Under the pieces are notes generated by a model. The model was given only the letters and a program-made list of their open reading frames with translations, was not told the DNA's origin and ran no database searches. A program made the position numbers and the translations under genes. A DNA stretch of 60,707 nt from Nocardia sp. NRRL S-836 (GTDB lineage: Bacteria; Actinomycetota; Actinomycetes; Mycobacteriales; Pseudonocardiaceae), in assembly GCF_001279525.1 (NCBI RefSeq), contig NZ_LGDY01000127.1, forward strand, positions 1 to 60,707, read 5' to 3'. Shown piece by piece: positions 6,888-16,067 of the stretch (its first letter is position 1; each line of letters opens with the position of its first letter).

Positions 6888-7856
6888 ATGAGACCGAAAA
6901 GAACTGTTTCTGTTGTCCTGGGATTAGTGCTGGTTTCTTCCGCGTTCGTGTCGCCCGCGCAGGCGGCACCGAACGGGAGCGTGGCCAGCATCGCCAGGAC
7001 GACCTCGGGTGACGTGCAGTCGGCCGCTGCCGCAGCGGACTACTGGACGCCGGAACGGATGAAGGCAGCGATCCCGGCGCAGGCACCGGCCACGGTGCAG
7101 GTGTCCAAGCCGCGTCAGCAGGGCAAGGCGGGCAGCATCGACGGAGTCGCACCGTCGGTCAAGTCCGATGTCGGGCAGGCGCAGGGGATCGGCATCCAGC
7201 TCAACGAAGCGCAGACGGTCGGCAAGGTGTTCTTCACCGACCCGGCCAGCGGCCTGAACTACGTGTGTTCGGGCGCGGTGGTGAACAGTGGCAAGAAGAA
7301 GCTGGTCTCGACGGCGGGGCACTGCGTGCACGGCGGTGCCGGTGGCCAGTGGATGCAGAACTGGGCCTTCGTGCCCCGCTACCGCGACGGCGCGCGCCCG
7401 TACGGCACCTGGGCCGCGTACCAGCTCGCCGCCCGCACCGCCTGGACGAGCTCCAGCAGCGGTGACGAGGACATGGGCATGGTGATCATGCAGACGCTCG
7501 GCGGCAACTCGATCGCCAACGTGGTCGGCGGCAACGGGTTGCGCTGGAACTGGGGCTACTCGGTGGCGGTGACGATCCTCGGCTACCCCGCGGGTCCGCC
7601 GTTCACCGGTGAGCTGCAGTACTTCTGCCAGGGCACGACCTGGAACGGCCACGCCCAGCAGGTGCGCGCCAACTGCAACATGACCGGCGGATCGAGCGGC
7701 GGTCCGTGGCTGCAGGAGTACAACGACCAGACCGGGCTCGGCTACGTCAACAGCGTCGTCAGCCACCGGCACACCGACCCGAACACCATGGACGGGCCGT
7801 ACTTCGACAACGACATCAAGAGCCTCTACGACTTCGCGGAGTCGCTGTCCCCGTGA
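6888..7856 (+). CDS. Secreted trypsin-like serine protease (S1/V8 type)
   Basis: 322 residues from the ATG at 6888, chosen because it gives a signal peptide (MRPKRTVSVVLGLVLVSSAF, cleavage near AQA-AP at 27). A propeptide-like region (28-105) precedes the protease domain. The catalytic triad is visible: His145 in STAGHC, Asp195 in GDEDMGM and Ser270 in TGGSSGGPW. Cys pairs near 127/146 and 247/263 could form disulfides. It is an exported endopeptidase, probably released by the cell. The 275 bp before it hold no other gene. A strong hairpin terminator follows. Confidence 0.92.
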   Translation: MRPKRTVSVVLGLVLVSSAFVSPAQAAPNGSVASIARTTSGDVQSAAAAADYWTPERMKAAIPAQAPATVQVSKPRQQGKAGSIDGVAPSVKSDVGQAQGIGIQLNEAQTVGKVFFTDPASGLNYVCSGAVVNSGKKKLVSTAGHCVHGGAGGQWMQNWAFVPRYRDGARPYGTWAAYQLAARTAWTSSSSGDEDMGMVIMQTLGGNSIANVVGGNGLRWNWGYSVAVTILGYPAGPPFTGELQYFCQGTTWNGHAQQVRANCNMTGGSSGGPWLQEYNDQTGLGYVNSVVSHRHTDPNTMDGPYFDNDIKSLYDFAESLSP

Positions 7857-7870
7857 CGTCGAATTCCCTT

Positions 7871-7905
7871 GGCCGGGCGCGGGATCGAAGAAACCGCGCC
7901 CGGCC
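7871..7905 (+). terminator. Hairpin terminator after the serine protease gene
   Basis: A 12-bp perfect stem (GGCCGGGCGCGG with CCGCGCCCGGCC) and an 11-base loop start 15 bp after the protease stop. It separates that gene from the lipoprotein gene. Confidence 0.8.
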
Positions 7906-7945
7906 TTCGGGCAACCCGGGAGTGACCGTGTTCCGTCCAAGGACC

Positions 7946-8722
7946 ATGAGCAACCGACTTCTCCTCACCGGCGCCGGCCTCGCTCTCCTCCTCGCGGCCA
8001 CCGGCTGCGGTGACCGGTCCGCCGCGGGCGGCAGCGGCGGGGGAGACCTGCGCGGCAAGGTGTTCGTCTCGACGTCCGTCACCGAGCAGGGCAAGCCGCG
8101 CGCCCTCGTGGAGGGCACGTCGGTGTCGCTGCGGTTCACCGACGACGGCCGGCTGATCGCCAACGCGGGCTGCAACATGATGCAGGGCCCGGTGTCGCTG
8201 GACGGCGGCACGCTGCGGGTCACCGACCTCAGCACGACGGCCATGGGCTGCCCGAAGCCGGAGCTGCACACGCAGGACGACTGGCTGTCGAAGCTGCTCG
8301 GCGCCGGTCCGTCGTGGCAGCTGAAGGACGCGAACCTGGTGGTCACCGGGCCGGACGCCGAGATCGTGCTCGCACCGGAGGCGCCCGCGCAGCTCGAAGG
8401 CGGCGAGTGGAAGGTCGACACGCTGATCTCCGCGGCCGCCGCCTCGTCGGTGCCCGGAGCAGTGCCCGCCACGCTCAGGTTCGCGGGCGGCAAGGTCGAG
8501 GTGTTCACCGGCTGCAACTCCGGCTCCGCGTCCTACCGGGTGGACGGGCGCACGATCACGTTCGAGCAGCTCGTGCACACCGACAAGGCGTGCGGGCCCG
8601 ACGAGACGCTGGTGGAGAAGGCCGTGCTCGCGGCGCTGACGGGGCAGGTCACGTACAAGATCGACCGCAGCTCGCTCTCGCTGACCAACACGCAGGGTGA
8701 CGGCGTGCAACTTAAGAAGTAG
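7946..8722 (+). CDS. META-domain (HslJ-like) lipoprotein
   Basis: 258 residues from the ATG at 7946. The signal sequence ends in a lipobox (LLAATGC, Cys at about 19), so the protein should be lipid-anchored outside the membrane. Two META/HslJ-like domains follow: FVSTSVTEQGKPRALVEGTSVSLRF with NAGCNMMQG and AMGCP (about 35-130), and a second with FTGCNSGSASYRVDG and ACGPDE (about 145-255). In many bacteria HslJ proteins are heat- or stress-linked envelope proteins of unclear mechanism. It probably has its own promoter, since a terminator precedes it. Confidence 0.85.
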   Translation: MSNRLLLTGAGLALLLAATGCGDRSAAGGSGGGDLRGKVFVSTSVTEQGKPRALVEGTSVSLRFTDDGRLIANAGCNMMQGPVSLDGGTLRVTDLSTTAMGCPKPELHTQDDWLSKLLGAGPSWQLKDANLVVTGPDAEIVLAPEAPAQLEGGEWKVDTLISAAAASSVPGAVPATLRFAGGKVEVFTGCNSGSASYRVDGRTITFEQLVHTDKACGPDETLVEKAVLAALTGQVTYKIDRSSLSLTNTQGDGVQLKK

Positions 8723-8751
8723 CTGTTGGCTTCCTGTCGAAATCATGAGGT

Positions 8752-8788
8752 TGTTCAAACCTGTACTAGTTTGGTTCGAAGTTGAACA
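8752..8788. promoter_or_regulatory. Nested dyads upstream of the DoxX gene
   Basis: Outer arms TGTTCAA (8752-8758) and TTGAACA (8782-8788) are perfect complements. An inner dyad, CAAAC-CTGTACTA-GTTTG, spans 8756-8773. The AT-rich block lies 30-65 bp before the DoxX start, where a MarR- or HxlR-like regulator would bind. No such regulator is adjacent. Confidence 0.45.
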
Positions 8789-8818
8789 GCTGAACGACAG
8801 GATCGGGGAGCAACAACC

Positions 8819-9235
8819 ATGGTCAAGGACGTCACCGCGCTGATCGGGCGGATCGGCATCGGCATCGTCTTCATCGCGCACGGCTGGCAGAAGTTCGCCC
8901 AGTACGGGATGGACGGCACCGCCGCGAGCTTCGAGAAGATGGGCGTGCCGCTGCCCACCCTGTCCGCGTGGTTCGCCGCGGTCGTCGAGCTCGTCGGCGG
9001 CATCGCGCTCGTCGCCGGTGTCGCGCTGCCGATCGCCGGTGTCCTGCTCGCGGTCGACATGCTCGGCGCGTGGCTGATCGTCCACCTGCCCAACGGCCTG
9101 CTCGGCGAGGGCGGCTCCGAGCTCGTGATCGTCCTCGGTGCCGCGGCGCTCGCGCTGGGCTTCAACGGTGGCGCCTACGCGGTGGACCGCGTGCTGTTCA
9201 AGAACAACAGGGTGCTCAACCCAGCGGCAGCGTGA
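8819..9235 (+). CDS. DoxX family membrane protein
   Basis: 138 residues with four predicted membrane segments (LIGRIGIGIVFIAHGWQK; SAWFAAVVELVGGIALVAG; PIAGVLLAVDMLGAWLIVH; LVIVLGAAALALGF). The HGWQKF motif in helix 1 and the E-GG in helix 2 are typical of DoxX. Members are linked to redox or thiol stress at the membrane. A Shine-Dalgarno GGGGAG precedes the ATG. Its 3' end overlaps the tail of the opposite-strand TIGR03089 gene by 20 bp. Confidence 0.92.
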   Translation: MVKDVTALIGRIGIGIVFIAHGWQKFAQYGMDGTAASFEKMGVPLPTLSAWFAAVVELVGGIALVAGVALPIAGVLLAVDMLGAWLIVHLPNGLLGEGGSELVIVLGAAALALGFNGGAYAVDRVLFKNNRVLNPAAA

Positions 9236-9917
9236 CGCTGACCTTCTCGACGTCCCGGCGCGCGGCCAACCGGCCCGCGTCGGGATTCGTCACCTGCACG
9301 AGCGAACCACCGGCCGCCAGCACCGCGATGAACCCTTCCAGCACATCGGAAGGCGTGTTCCACTCCAGGGTGGACAGCACGCGCGGCTGGTCGCCCAGCG
9401 CCTCGGCGAGCTCGCGCGCCCGTGCCACCAGCTGGTCCACAGTGGACTCACCCAGCGCCGGGGCGGAACCGGCGACCGCGTCCCACGGCGTGAAGTCGTC
9501 GCCGTGCACGCGCACGTCGTCGTTGTAGTCGACCGCCGCGCCCGAGCCCAGGCCCATGGGGTGCAACGAGGCCACGGCCACCACGTCGGCGTCGGCGGTG
9601 CCACCCGGCGGCACCACGGCCACCTTCGCGCCGGCGCCGCCGGAGTCCGCGCCCATCACCACGTGCGCCCCGCACCACCAGGCACCCAGCAGCACGCCGG
9701 TGGTCTGCCAGTGCGCGGGCAGCAGCACCGCCACCCGGTCGCCCGGCTCGACGTCGTGCTCGTCGCGCAGCCAGTTCGCCGTCTTCGCGGCCCAGTTCGC
9801 CACGGTCGCCCGGGACAGCTCGACCCGCGTGCCCGCCGCGTCGTCGTAGTGCGTGATCAGCGGACGACCGGAGTCGGCCTTCAGCAGCGGCGCGAAGAGG
9901 ATCTCGGTCACGCTCAC
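9216..9917 (-). CDS. TIGR03089 family protein (AMP-ligase-like N-terminal fold)
   Basis: 233 residues from the GTG at 9917, preceded by AGGAG seven bases upstream; a longer frame to 10001 lacks support. The sequence resembles the N-terminal subdomain of acyl-AMP ligases (TVANWAAKTANWL, EPGDRVAVLLPAHWQTTGVLLGAWWCGAHVV) but stops before the usual P-loop and adenylate motifs. This is the known shape of the actinobacterial TIGR03089 family, whose function is not established. It is followed on the same strand (upstream) by an LCP ligase gene ending 10 bp away, so both probably share a transcript in the cell-wall locus. Confidence 0.88.
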   Translation of the reverse strand: MSVTEILFAPLLKADSGRPLITHYDDAAGTRVELSRATVANWAAKTANWLRDEHDVEPGDRVAVLLPAHWQTTGVLLGAWWCGAHVVMGADSGGAGAKVAVVPPGGTADADVVAVASLHPMGLGSGAAVDYNDDVRVHGDDFTPWDAVAGSAPALGESTVDQLVARARELAEALGDQPRVLSTLEWNTPSDVLEGFIAVLAAGGSLVQVTNPDAGRLAARRDVEKVSVTLPLG

Positions 9918-9927
9918 GGATGAACTC

Positions 9928-11154
9928 CTAGTCGACGCAGGGCACAGAGGGTTGCTGCGCTGCCACGGCGCGGACGCCGTCCAGCGACAGCAGCTTCCCA
10001 CCGCCGAAGCGCGCGGGCGTGCTCGGGGTGGTGCTGCCAGAAGGGGTCCCGGACGGGGTCGCCGAGGTGCTCGGCGGCACCGGCGTCAGCGTCTCGCCGA
10101 TCAGCTGGCGCACCCACGCCTTCACGGCGTCGCGGTCCACCGTCACGACGCTCTGGCCGCGCTCGTTGCGCGCGTCGATGTTCGTGACCGGGATCGTGGC
10201 GAACTCCACGTTGCCCGACGCGAGGCCCTGCGCCTGCGTCGCGAGCGTCGCGAGGTCGAGCTTCTGGTCCACCACCACGGACTTCGACACCGCGTTCAGC
10301 AGGCCGTTCATCCTGGCCGGGTCGGTGAACGTGCCCGCGGACAGCAGCTGCTTCACCGCCTGCGACATGAACACCTGCTGCCGCGCGATGCGCCCCAGGT
10401 CACCGCCGGGCATGTTCCGCTGCCGCACGAACGACAACGCGTCACCACCGGAGACCACCTGCTCACCGGCGCGGAAGTTCGCGCCGGAGTTCGGGTCCGA
10501 CGTGCCGGCCTTCAGGCACACCCGCACGCCGCCGATCACCTCGGTCAGCAGGTAGAAGCCGTAGAGGTTGATCTCGGCGTAGTGGTCGACGCGCATACCG
10601 GTCAGGTCCTGCACCGCCTGCACGAGCGCCTTGCGGCCCGCCTCGTCCGACTTGCGCTCCCGCTCGGCCTGGTCGCTCACGCCCTCGGCCTGCAACCGCT
10701 GTGCCGTCAGGTACTTCACCGCGCCGTACGCGGAGTTGATCTTGTCTTCGCGGTAGCCGGCGATCGGCACGTACGTGTCGCGGGGGATGGAGATCGCGCT
10801 CGCCTTGCCGCCGTTGCGCGGCACCCGCAGCACGATGATCGTGTCGGTGTTCACGCCGTCGGTGCTCTCGGTGCGCAGCTTGCGCAGCACGTCCGCGGGC
10901 AACGGGCGGCCCTGCGCGTCCGTCCGGCTGTCGCTGCCCACGAGCAGGATGTCGACGGCGCCGTCCTCGACCGGCGGCGAGTTCGGGATGTCCTCCAGGA
11001 CCTCGAGGATCTGCGTGGTGTTGGTGTTCTGCTTGACCAGCCGCAGCGCCGTCCAGAAGTACCCGGAGAACACCAGCGTCGCCACCGCGACCAGCGCCAC
11101 CGCCGTCCGGCCGGTGACCAGGGCGGCCTTCCTGGCCCGCGATGCAGCGCTCAA
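9928..11154 (-). CDS. LytR-CpsA-Psr (LCP) family glycopolymer ligase
   Basis: 408 residues from a TTG at 11154 with AAGGA eight bases upstream; the longer frame to 11340 runs into the upstream gene. A single N-terminal membrane anchor (VTGRTAVALVAVATLVFSGYFW) precedes the extracellular LCP domain: DILLVGSDSRTDAQG, ISIPRDTYVPIAG with its key Arg, and KINSAYGAV. A Ser/Thr/Pro-rich linker and a short tail with two late cysteines follow. LCP proteins move polyprenyl-linked glycopolymers to peptidoglycan; in mycobacteria Lcp1 (Rv3267, beside rmlD) joins arabinogalactan. The position next to rml and wbbL genes supports the same job here. It is a tandem paralogue of the next gene. Confidence 0.92.
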   Translation of the reverse strand: MSAASRARKAALVTGRTAVALVAVATLVFSGYFWTALRLVKQNTNTTQILEVLEDIPNSPPVEDGAVDILLVGSDSRTDAQGRPLPADVLRKLRTESTDGVNTDTIIVLRVPRNGGKASAISIPRDTYVPIAGYREDKINSAYGAVKYLTAQRLQAEGVSDQAERERKSDEAGRKALVQAVQDLTGMRVDHYAEINLYGFYLLTEVIGGVRVCLKAGTSDPNSGANFRAGEQVVSGGDALSFVRQRNMPGGDLGRIARQQVFMSQAVKQLLSAGTFTDPARMNGLLNAVSKSVVVDQKLDLATLATQAQGLASGNVEFATIPVTNIDARNERGQSVVTVDRDAVKAWVRQLIGETLTPVPPSTSATPSGTPSGSTTPSTPARFGGGKLLSLDGVRAVAAQQPSVPCVD

Positions 11155-11227
11155 CGGGTGTTCCTTCCAGTACGGGCTTCGAATGCACAGCGTAACCGTC
11201 GACCACCCGTACCGCCGGGATTTCCGG

Positions 11228-12769
11228 TCAGTTGACGCAGACGAGACCACCTGCGGTGATCCGCGGTGTGCTGCTCGTCGCACTCGACGGCGAGCCGGTC
11301 GCGTTCTGCGCCTCGACGTCGTTGCCGTCACCGTTCGCAACCGCGTGGTCGGTGCCGACGAACACGTGCACCTGTCCTCTTCGGACGGTGCTGTCCTCCT
11401 GGACGGTCACGTCCGGCCCGAGCTCGCTCGCGACCTTGCGCGCGGAGCCCTCCTCGCCGGGCGCGTAGCGCACCACCGTCGCGTCCTGCTGCTGGGCGGT
11501 GAACGCCTCGCCGCGGGTGAAGCCCTTGGCCGCCAACGCGGTCAGCACCTCGTTGGCGAGGCCCTGGCGGTTCGCCGCGTTGTGCACCTGCACGGTGATC
11601 GAGGAGTTCGGCGGCGCGGGCAGCGTGGTCGTCGGCGTGGCCGGGCCGCTGCTCGCCGTCCGGTCGCTCGCGAGGCCGGTGATGAAGTCCTTGACCTGCT
11701 TGGGGTTCACCGGCAGCACGTTGCCGTCGCCGTAGGTGTCCATCGGGTCACCCACCGGAATCGTGCGGAACTCGATGTTGCCGCCGACCAGGCCCTGCAT
11801 CTGCTCGGCGAACGTCGTGATGTCCCAGCCGTCGCTGAGGATCACCGACTTCTGGATGGCCGAGATGAGCCCGGAGAGCTTGCCGGGGTCGGTCAGCGTG
11901 CCGGTGGACAGCACCTTCTTCGCGAGCGCGCCGATGAACACCTGCTGGCGCACGATCCGGTCCAGGTCGCCGCCGGGCAGGTTCTTGCGCTGCCGCACGA
12001 ACGACAGCGCCGCGCGGCCCTCGATCAGCTGCGGGCCCGCCGCGAAGTCGGCGCCGGAGTCGCTGTCGGAGGTCGGCTCCCTCAGGCACACCTCGACGCC
12101 GCCGATGGCCTTGGTGACCTCGTAGAAGCTCGCCAGGTTGACCTCGGCGTACCGGTCGATGCGCACCGACCCGCCGGTCATGCCCTCGATGGTCCTGATC
12201 AACGTCTTGCGGCCGGCGGCCATCGACTCGTCGCGGATCTGCTTCTCGTCGGACATGCCCTTGGCGCGCAGCTCCTGGTCGACCGTGTTGCGCTGGCGGG
12301 CGAACGCCGAGTTGAGCTTGTGCTTGCCGAACCCGTCGGCCATCTCCACGTACGCGTCGCGCGGGAAGGAGATCGCCACCGCCCGCGTGCCGTCGACCGG
12401 GATGTGCACCAGGATCATGGTGTCGGTGTTCTGCTCGCCGTCGGCGTAGCCGCCGTTGAGCAGGGCCAAAGCTTCCTGCGACAGCGGGTTGCCCTGCGCG
12501 TCCGTGCGGCTGTCCATGCCGACCAGCAGGATGTCGATGGCGCCGTCGAGCGGCTTGCGCCCGGCGTCCTTCGCGATCTCCTGGTCGATCACGTCGGTCT
12601 TCGCGATGCCGTCGTTGGCGTTGTTGTACTGCGCCCAGCCCACCGACGTGACGAGCAGCACACCCGCGGACACGAGTGCGACGAAAACGCGCCCCGTGAT
12701 CAGGAATGCGCGGAAAGCGGCTGACGGCCGGGCAGCCGTGACCCGCGCCGGCAGACTTCTGCCTTCCAC
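11228..12769 (-). CDS. LytR-CpsA-Psr ligase with C-terminal LytR_C domain
   Basis: About 513 residues from the GTG at 12769, which has GGGGGAGGA just upstream; in-frame GTGs at 12790 and 12787 are alternatives. An anchor helix (FLITGRVFVALVSAGVLLVTS) precedes the LCP domain (DILLVGMDSRTDAQG, ISFPRDAYVEMADG, KLNSAFARQR, FVRQRKNLPGGDLDRI). After a linker comes a LytR_C domain (ITVQVHNAANRQGLANEVL). The first of two tandem LCP genes, divergent from rmlB. It presumably attaches a wall glycan whose linkage unit needs rhamnose. The differing C-termini of the two paralogues suggest different acceptors or partners. Confidence 0.92.
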   Translation of the reverse strand: MEGRSLPARVTAARPSAAFRAFLITGRVFVALVSAGVLLVTSVGWAQYNNANDGIAKTDVIDQEIAKDAGRKPLDGAIDILLVGMDSRTDAQGNPLSQEALALLNGGYADGEQNTDTMILVHIPVDGTRAVAISFPRDAYVEMADGFGKHKLNSAFARQRNTVDQELRAKGMSDEKQIRDESMAAGRKTLIRTIEGMTGGSVRIDRYAEVNLASFYEVTKAIGGVEVCLREPTSDSDSGADFAAGPQLIEGRAALSFVRQRKNLPGGDLDRIVRQQVFIGALAKKVLSTGTLTDPGKLSGLISAIQKSVILSDGWDITTFAEQMQGLVGGNIEFRTIPVGDPMDTYGDGNVLPVNPKQVKDFITGLASDRTASSGPATPTTTLPAPPNSSITVQVHNAANRQGLANEVLTALAAKGFTRGEAFTAQQQDATVVRYAPGEEGSARKVASELGPDVTVQEDSTVRRGQVHVFVGTDHAVANGDGNDVEAQNATGSPSSATSSTPRITAGGLVCVN

Positions 12770-12898
12770 TGCTGGTTCCTCCCCCACCACATGAAGTTTA
12801 GTCGTTTATAAGACACACGACGTGACATTGCTGTGGGTTGCACCGATGGACCACATGACAGACTGCAAGTGGTGGAACGCCACGGGAGGAAACTGAGC

Positions 12899-13885
12899 AT
12901 GCGCGTACTGGTGACTGGTGGGGCCGGGTTCATCGGCTCGCACTACGTGCGGGAGTTGGTGAGCGGCTCGTACCCGGCCTTCGCGGGTGCCGACGTGGTG
13001 GTGCTGGACAAGCTCACCTACGCGGGCAGTGAGACGAACCTCGCACCGGTCGCGGGCGGTTTCGAGTTCGTCCGCGGCGACATCTGCGACCCGGCCGTCG
13101 TCGCCGAGCAGATGCGCGGTGTCGACGTGGTCGTCCACTTCGCCGCCGAATCGCACGTGGACCGCTCCATCACCGGGTCAGCGGACTTCGTGCTGACGAA
13201 CGTCCTCGGCACGCAGACCCTGTTGCAGGGCGCGCTGAACGCCGGTGTGGGCCGGTTCGTGCACGTGTCGACCGACGAGGTCTACGGCTCGATCGAGTCC
13301 GGTTCGTGGGACGAGTCGCACGCTTTGGAGCCGAACTCTCCGTACTCGGCCTCGAAGGCCTCCTCCGACCTGCTGGCGCGGGCGTTCCACCGCACGCACG
13401 GACTGCCGGTCAGCATCACCCGGTGTTCGAACAACTACGGGCCGTACCAGTTCCCGGAGAAGGTCATCCCGCTGTTCGTCACGAACCTGATCGACGGCAA
13501 GAAGGTGCCGCTCTACGGCGACGGCCTGAACGTGCGCGACTGGCTGCACGTCGACGACCACTGCCGTGGCATCCAGCTCGTCGCCGAGGCGGGCCGGCCG
13601 GGCGAGATCTACAACATCGGCGGCGGCACCGAGCTCACCAACCGCGAGCTCACCGAGCGCCTCCTCGCGGCCACCGGGCGTGACTGGTCGTTCGTCGAGC
13701 CCGTCGAGGACCGCAAGGGCCACGACCGGCGCTACTCCGTCGACATCTCCAAGATCGCCGCGGAGCTGGGGTACAAGCCGCGGGTCGACTTCACGACCGG
13801 GCTCGCGGACACCGTCGAGTGGTACCGCTCGAACCGCGCCTGGTGGGAGCCGCTCAAGGAGCGCGCGGCGCTGGCGAAGGGCTGA
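12899..13885 (+). CDS. rmlB: dTDP-glucose 4,6-dehydratase
   Basis: 328 residues, ATG at 12899 with GGGAGGAAA upstream. It is a short-chain dehydrogenase with the NAD-binding GGAGFIG (7-13), catalytic Thr-Asp-Glu at 125-127 (VSTDEVYG) and YxxxK at Tyr149/Lys153. SSNNYGPYQ-like RCSNNYGPYQFPEK and the GxxLNVRDWLHVDDHCRGI segment are characteristic of RmlB. It makes dTDP-4-keto-6-deoxyglucose, step two of dTDP-L-rhamnose synthesis. rmlD follows after 6 bp. rmlA and rmlC are not in the window. Confidence 0.97.
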   Translation: MRVLVTGGAGFIGSHYVRELVSGSYPAFAGADVVVLDKLTYAGSETNLAPVAGGFEFVRGDICDPAVVAEQMRGVDVVVHFAAESHVDRSITGSADFVLTNVLGTQTLLQGALNAGVGRFVHVSTDEVYGSIESGSWDESHALEPNSPYSASKASSDLLARAFHRTHGLPVSITRCSNNYGPYQFPEKVIPLFVTNLIDGKKVPLYGDGLNVRDWLHVDDHCRGIQLVAEAGRPGEIYNIGGGTELTNRELTERLLAATGRDWSFVEPVEDRKGHDRRYSVDISKIAAELGYKPRVDFTTGLADTVEWYRSNRAWWEPLKERAALAKG

Positions 13886-13891
13886 GCGGTC

Positions 13892-14722
13892 GTGATCCTC
13901 GTTCCCGGTGGCCGCGGTCAGCTCGGCCACGACCTCGCTCTGCTCTCTCCCGACGTGCGCGCGGTGTCGTCGGCCGAACTCGACGTGACCGCGGTGACCG
14001 CCGACGACGTCCGCGGCTGCACGGCGGTGATCAACTGTGCCGCGTACACCGCCGTCGACGCGGCCGAGACCGATGAGGACCGCGCGTTCGAGGTGAACGC
14101 CGTCGGTGCCGGGCGGCTGGCGCGGGCGTGTGCTTCCCTTGACATCCCGTTGATCCACGTGTCGACGGACTACGTCTTCCCCGGTGACGCCACGCGTCCG
14201 TACGAGCCCTCCGACGACGTCGGCCCGAAATCCGCTTATGGGCGAACCAAGCTCGAAGGCGAACGCCGGGTGCTCGAAGAGGGCGGCTGGGTCGTGCGCA
14301 CCGCGTGGGTCTACGGCGCACACGGCTCGAACTTCGTGAAGACCATGGCGGCACTGGAGTCCACGCGTCCCACACTGTCCGTTGTGGACGATCAGCGCGG
14401 CACGCCGACGTGGGCGCGCGACCTGGCCGCCGGGCTGCTCGAAGTGGCCGCGTCGCTGCCGCCCACCCGGCTGCTGCACGCGACCGGCGGCGGTGAGACG
14501 ACGTGGTTCGGTTTCGCCCAGGCGATCTTCGAGGAGCTGGGCGCCGATCCCGCGCGCGTCACGCCGTGCACCACCGCCGACTTCCCGCGCCCGGCGCCCC
14601 GGCCCGCCTACTCGGTGCTGTCGGGTGCGGAGTGGGCGGAAGCGGGACTGAGCCCGTTGCCGCACTGGCGCAGCGCCCTTTCGGAGGCCTTCCGGGCAGG
14701 TGTGGTCGCTCCCCGTACCTGA
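13892..14722 (+). CDS. rmlD: dTDP-4-dehydrorhamnose reductase
   Basis: 276 residues from the GTG at 13892, directly after rmlB. Reduced SDR fold: PGGRGQLG at the N-terminus, VINCAAYTAVDAAE, the STDYVFPGD segment and catalytic YxxxK at Tyr116/Lys120. The C-terminus has the usual RPAYSVLS motif (RPxxSxL). It makes the last step to dTDP-L-rhamnose, the donor for the WbbL linker transferase encoded 9 kb further on. A hairpin about 220 bp downstream ends the unit. Confidence 0.96.
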   Translation: MILVPGGRGQLGHDLALLSPDVRAVSSAELDVTAVTADDVRGCTAVINCAAYTAVDAAETDEDRAFEVNAVGAGRLARACASLDIPLIHVSTDYVFPGDATRPYEPSDDVGPKSAYGRTKLEGERRVLEEGGWVVRTAWVYGAHGSNFVKTMAALESTRPTLSVVDDQRGTPTWARDLAAGLLEVAASLPPTRLLHATGGGETTWFGFAQAIFEELGADPARVTPCTTADFPRPAPRPAYSVLSGAEWAEAGLSPLPHWRSALSEAFRAGVVAPRT

Positions 14723-14944
14723 GCTGGTCCATTGGGGTGACCGGGGTGGCACGGCTGTGGGTGATGAGGGAGCCTGTTCGGCATGTTCGATTCCGGGCGC
14801 GACCCCCAGCGTCCCGCGACAACGGATTCCGACAGGCAGCGTTTCCTGCGCTGCGTTGCCGTGGTGACGGGCTCGCGACAGGTGTCGCTGGGCCAACTCG
14901 ACAAGCAGCCACCTCGTCCGCATTCGCGGTGACGTGGAAAAGGT

Positions 14945-14976
14945 GGTGGGGCGTCAGGGTTTCCTGACACCCCACC
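14945..14976. terminator. Bidirectional hairpin between rmlD and the GT4 gene
   Basis: A 14-bp stem (GGTGGGGCGTCAGG with CCTGACACCCCACC, one G-T pair) and a 4-base loop. It sits 5 bp after the end of the minus-strand glycosyltransferase gene and serves the converging rmlBD unit as well. The 220 bp between rmlD and the hairpin show no gene. Confidence 0.8.
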
Positions 14977-14981
14977 GCGCC

Positions 14982-16067
14982 TCAGGCCCTGCTGCGCCGG
15001 TACGCCCCGAGCGTCAGCTCCGCACACCGCCGCCACGTGAACCCCGCCGCGTGCGTGCGCCGTTCCGCCTGGGCGGCCGGGGTCGCCGGTGCCGCGACGG
15101 CCTGCGCCAGCCCGGCCGCCAGCGCGTCGACGTCACCGACCGGCACGTGCAGGGCGTGCCCGCCGGCCACCTCGCGCAACGCGGGCACGTCCGAGCAGAC
15201 CACCGGAACGTTGCACGCCAACGCTTCCAGCACCGGCAGGCCGAAGCCCTCGTCCCGGGACGGCAGCACCAGCGCGGTCGCGCCGGCCACCACCGAACGC
15301 AGGTGCACGTCCGACAGGTACCCGGTCCGCAGCACGCGACCGTCCACACCGGACCGACCCGGCCCGACGATCACCAGCGGCGGCAGCGACGGGTCGGACG
15401 CGTGCGCCTTCACCAGGTACTCCAGGCCCTTGCGCGGCCCGTCCGCACCCACGAACAGCAGGTACTCCGACGGCAGCCCGAGCCGGCCGCGCAGCGTCGC
15501 GGACGGCGGCCGGGAGGCGAACCACGCCGGGTCGACGCCCAGCGGTGTCACGACGATCTTGTCCAGCGGCACCGCGAACCGGTCCGCCACCACGGTGGCG
15601 ACGGCGGCGGTCGGCGTGCAGATCACGTCCGCCCGCTGCGCCGACAACCGCACCAGCTCCGGCAGCCGCGCGTCGGACGGCGGCAGGTCGCCGGGGCTGT
15701 CCAGGAACGCCAGGTCGTGGATCGTGACGACCTTGCCGGCCCGGATCGTCGGCGGCAGCACGAAGTTCGTGGCGTGCATGACGTCGGAGAAGCCGGTCAG
15801 CAGCTCCACCGGCGGGAACGGCGCGCGCAGCCACAGCCCGCGCAGCGCCCGTGCCGCGACGGGCAGGCCGCGGGCGGTGACGTCGTGCGGCAGCACCGTC
15901 CGCAACGCGCGCCAGCCGCGCAGGGTGAACGCGACCGCCCGCACATCGGCCTCGTCCGGCATCGACGCCAGCTCTTCGGCCAGAGCCGCCGTGTAGCGGC
16001 CGATTCCCGTGCGGTGTCCGAGCAGGGGGGTGCCGTCGAGCAGCACCGAAAGGGGTTTACGAGCCAT
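14982..16067 (-). CDS. Glycosyltransferase family 4 (GT-B)
   Basis: 361 residues. N-terminal GT-B half with the glycine-rich acceptor loop LLGHRTGIGRYTAAL; C-terminal donor half with VGADGPRKGLEYLV, DVHLRSVVAGATALVLPS and the EGFGLPVLEAL E-x7-E-like motif. It is a soluble or membrane-associated enzyme using a nucleotide sugar at the inner face of the membrane. Its ATG overlaps the TGA of the GT2-GT4 fusion gene by one base, so both are co-translated and likely act on the same glycan. The donor sugar is unknown; GDP-mannose and dTDP-rhamnose are both made from genes in this window. Confidence 0.9.
   Translation of the reverse strand: MARKPLSVLLDGTPLLGHRTGIGRYTAALAEELASMPDEADVRAVAFTLRGWRALRTVLPHDVTARGLPVAARALRGLWLRAPFPPVELLTGFSDVMHATNFVLPPTIRAGKVVTIHDLAFLDSPGDLPPSDARLPELVRLSAQRADVICTPTAAVATVVADRFAVPLDKIVVTPLGVDPAWFASRPPSATLRGRLGLPSEYLLFVGADGPRKGLEYLVKAHASDPSLPPLVIVGPGRSGVDGRVLRTGYLSDVHLRSVVAGATALVLPSRDEGFGLPVLEALACNVPVVCSDVPALREVAGGHALHVPVGDVDALAAGLAQAVAAPATPAAQAERRTHAAGFTWRRCAELTLGAYRRSRA

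Noticed and set aside
6632..6991. Minus-strand frame in the gap before the serine protease
   Set aside because: It overlaps the protease signal-peptide region and has no SD, motif or composition of a real gene.
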